Below are positions 61,410 to 64,000 of a stretch of DNA of 64,000 nucleotides, in pieces. The notes under the pieces were generated by a model. That model made no database searches. It had not been told where the DNA came from and was given only the letters and a program-made list of their open reading frames with translations. The stretch is from Takifugu bimaculatus. Taxonomy: Eukaryota > Chordata > Actinopteri > Tetraodontiformes > Tetraodontidae. Position 1 is the first letter of the stretch. Every line of letters begins with the position of its first letter. The position numbers and the translations under genes were made by a program. The stretch is taken from assembly GCA_004026145.2 (NCBI GenBank), contig CP034975.1:2458398-2522397 (forward strand), in the 5' to 3' direction.

Positions 61410-62132
61410 ATGAAAATGGAGTTCTGCAACCAAGATACCAAACAGCTTCAGAAAGACAGGAATGAGCTTCAAGCAGATCTGGTGGGACTGGAACATACCA
61501 TCATCCAACTCAAAGAGCAGCTCACTGTGAAATCTCAGCAGCTCAGCGATGCCACTGAGCAGAGACAAAAGCGAAAGTTCGCTCATATTAAGGCTCTGAA
61601 TGAGCTGAGGGTCACTGAGGCATCTCTGGAGAAGATCAAAGAGAAACGTGCAGCTCTGGAGCAGAAACTCCAGAAGCAGCTGGAAGAGCAAAATGCAAAC
61701 TTCAAGCAAAAGCTGGAGGAAAGAAAAGACAGTTTCCAGAAGGAACTCTCCAAGCTGATAAAACAACACCAGCAAGAGCATTTAGAGAGAGAGCAGCAGT
61801 TGAACAGTCAACTCTACAAAGAGGACGAGAGCATCAAAAAGCTGCTGCTTGAGCTCTCTGAGCAATGGGTGGCCAGAGCTCAGCGCTCTGCTGAAAACAA
61901 GAGAGCCCTGGAGTGGAAGATCCAGCAGATGCTGGAGGATGACCAGGGCGAGGAGCACGATGAAGACCACGAGCAGAAACAACTCGACGACGAAACTGAC
62001 GAAACAGATGAGAGGGAGTGGAAAGAAGGCTGTGAAGCTAAAGACTACAGCAGCCTCCATTCTCAGGACTCGTCTGCCTCCTACCACACTGCCATTGACC
62101 ACTTGTCTGTAGATCATCAGGCTCTAGTTTAA
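61410..62132 (+). CDS. uncharacterised coiled-coil protein, single-exon ORF
   Basis: This intact 240-codon ORF ends with TAA at 62130-62132 and has an in-frame stop about 30 bp upstream of the Met, so it stands alone as written. Residues about 5-190 are heptad-like coiled coil rich in Leu, Gln, Glu and Lys (TEQRQKRKFAHIKALNELRV, EKIKEKRAALEQKLQKQLEE). Then comes a strongly acidic segment at about 175-208 (DDQGEEHDEDHEQ, DDETDETDERE) and a Ser/His-rich tail ending DHQALV. Codons favour G or C at third positions (CTG, CAG, AAG, GAG), unlike chance ORFs nearby. There is no signal peptide or membrane segment. The second Met at 61416 has a better context (A at -3, G at +4). An AATAAA lies at 62704. 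It could be an intronless gene, a retrocopy, or the last exon of a larger coiled-coil gene. I do not recognise the family. Confidence 0.6.
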   Translation: MKMEFCNQDTKQLQKDRNELQADLVGLEHTIIQLKEQLTVKSQQLSDATEQRQKRKFAHIKALNELRVTEASLEKIKEKRAALEQKLQKQLEEQNANFKQKLEERKDSFQKELSKLIKQHQQEHLEREQQLNSQLYKEDESIKKLLLELSEQWVARAQRSAENKRALEWKIQQMLEDDQGEEHDEDHEQKQLDDETDETDEREWKEGCEAKDYSSLHSQDSSASYHTAIDHLSVDHQALV

Positions 62133-62285
62133 CTCTTAAACATGAAATGCTCAGAGGAATGAGCTGTCACTGTTTCAGGAGAAGACATCATGTCAACATA
62201 ATGGTGGAGGCTATGTGTCTTTTGTGCTCTAGTTAAGACTTGCTCTCTGCGTGTAACATGCCATAAATAGCAGTACACTGCTATG

Positions 62286-62316
<31 letters not shown>

Positions 62317-64000
62317 GGGATGCACATGCTCTTAAGTCTCACACCGCAGAACCAAAGGGACTCACTGTCAGAGGAGGCTCTCGTATGCATCAGTGCAGCC
62401 CGATGATGCAGAATACACAGTCCTTTATGCGGGGTTGGCTGGAAGGAAGGAAGGCGTCTCATATGGGCCCCCCGCTGCCATTGCAGAGAGCAAACACAGT
62501 CTTTGCTAATCAAATAGAGGAGAAACAAACGAAATGGACCATAAATGAGGGGGAGATCGAGACAGCACCACATTTAGCTACATGCCTGGACCCACAGAAC
62601 CCAGCATCTTTGTCCTCTTGGTGTGTGCAGCCATAAACTTTGTATAAGCAGAACATAGAGATAGATGTGGTGATTCACCCGAGCCCACAGAACCTTAATG
62701 ACAAATAAAACCAAAGGAGTAATGGATTCAACAATTGCACGGTATAACCTTAGCACATTGTATAGCAGGTTTATGCTAACAGTTACAATTTTGCCAGCAT
62801 GCATCAAAGCGGAAGTTACTTTGAAAACAGTGCATCTACGTCTTTAGAAGCAATGTAAAGCCACTGATTTAAAAAGCCTCCATAGAAAGAAGTTTTAACA
62901 ATGCATGTTTTTGAAAGCATTTGCTGGGTCGTTCAGCTTTGCCTGATGGATGCTGTGGCCTGGGCTCTATCCTCCTGAGATGCTGCTCTGCGTGAAGTAC
63001 AGCCATCCTTGCTCATCAATATCCTCTTTGGGAACAGCCCATTTTATTTTACTCCCCCCTTTTTTTTTTGCTACTAGTGTTTAAACCAATAAATTATTGA
63101 TTTCAAGCTTATTTTGTATTAAGATGTCAGCCAGGATTAATAATGTTGCCCTTTAAAAAAAAAGTTATTCAGAAACTCAGACTCCTGTGAGACAACAACA
63201 ACACTCTTTTTATGAAGAGTGACTAATTCATACATAATTTCACGCAGCAATCTGCCGTGAAACGGCCTTTGTGAGAAGTTCTTCATGCTGGGACCACAAC
63301 GAAAATGTAACTGCTCCATAATAAGTAAATTTCCACGCAAGAGCGCCGACAATTTGGCCGAGTGTGAAGGCTCGAGCTTTTCAAATGCTGATATTAGTGT
63401 TTATAGAACCAAGACGGACATTTTTAGATATTTCCCAACAAAGACAACTGACGATTAGCGGTCATTGTCGCCGATGTAACTCACACTTGTATTACAGTTA
63501 TAAACATTTGAGGGAGGTTTTTTTTTTTTGGTTATCCAACCATAGGTTGTATACGCTGTTCGTAGCAGCCCCCCCACAAAAAAAGAAAGTGGTGAGCCCA
63601 TTTTCCCTGTTCTGCTCTGCCCGCTGTTTCCTCCCGCTGTTGAGGTGCCAGTCTGTCGTGTATTTATGCTCCCTGTCATGTCCTGTCATTACCAAAGTCA
63701 ATTAAGATCACAGCTGAGGTCAGCTGGTGTTGGTGGCGCCGTGGCTCAACGGGCGGGTGCTCGCTATTTCTGCTTCCTCGCTGAGGCAGTGAATCACCTC
63801 TGCAGCGACGTCCATCCGCACCCATTAATCAGCCCAACAATGGACCGAACCTCTGATGTAAAGCGGAAAAGAAGTAATCTGAAAAACTTTCAGGTACTTT
63901 CTTTTACTGCATATTGTAGAGACAGCAGAATTTTTCGCGTAAAGGTAAAAATGCCCTCAGAATAATGTTCCGCTCTTCAGCATTATATATGCTGAATGCA
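62133..64000. other. 3' flank of the coiled-coil ORF, no other gene seen
   Basis: This holds a CA microsatellite (62285-62312), an AATAAA at 62704-62709 that could end the coiled-coil transcript, and a GC-rich patch with an isolated tRNA-like A box (TGGCTCAACGGG, 63742-63753) but no B box. Short ORFs here show no motif. Confidence 0.5.
62285..62312. repeat. (CA)n microsatellite
   Basis: This is a CA dinucleotide run of about 28 bp, 150 bp after the coiled-coil ORF. Confidence 0.95.

Overview
The window looks like nuclear DNA from a ray-finned (teleost) fish. Genes are split by GT-AG introns, (CA)n and other microsatellites are dense, and a Rex1-like non-LTR retrotransposon carries the fish-typical tail 'GTGGGATCAATAAAG' plus short TTATCC repeats. 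Other typical fish repeats are scattered through the window. No prokaryotic operon, CRISPR array, phage or plasmid feature is present.

Left part (1-23 kb). The 3' end of bard1 lies on the + strand (exons 2094-2191 and 3004-3352). Its last exon, which encodes the C-terminal BRCT repeat, needs a one-base frame shift near 3170-3183 to read through. Facing it on the - strand is a complete vwc2l (brorin-like) gene with coding exons at 20745-21131, 12131-12260 and 7176-7327. They join without a gap into a 222-residue secreted protein with two von Willebrand C domains and a C-terminal cysteine cluster. A probable non-coding first exon ends at 21927, and a CpG-dense promoter region follows to about 22.9 kb. 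From memory, bard1 and vwc2l are also convergent neighbours in mammals, so the linkage looks ancient and supports both gene calls.

Middle (23-57.9 kb). I see no convincing protein-coding gene in these 35 kb. The stretch holds microsatellites, a TGGA array of about 435 bp with a higher-order period, a decayed LINE reverse transcriptase at about 37.9-38.35 kb, and a likely solo LTR with a TAACA target duplication at 42013-42300. It also holds a second LTR-like sequence at about 26.45-26.81 kb, one of two related CA-flanked repeats, and AT-rich blocks that could be conserved regulatory elements of the flanking developmental genes.

Right part (57.9-64 kb). A 5'-truncated, broken Rex1-like element lies at about 57.97-60.07 kb. 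It is followed by an intact single-exon ORF (61410-62132) for a 240-residue coiled-coil protein with an acidic tail, which I could not assign to a known family. The last 1.8 kb holds a microsatellite and no other recognised gene.

The two named genes are unrelated in function: BARD1 is the nuclear partner of BRCA1, and VWC2L is a secreted BMP-pathway modulator. They share a neighbourhood, not a pathway.
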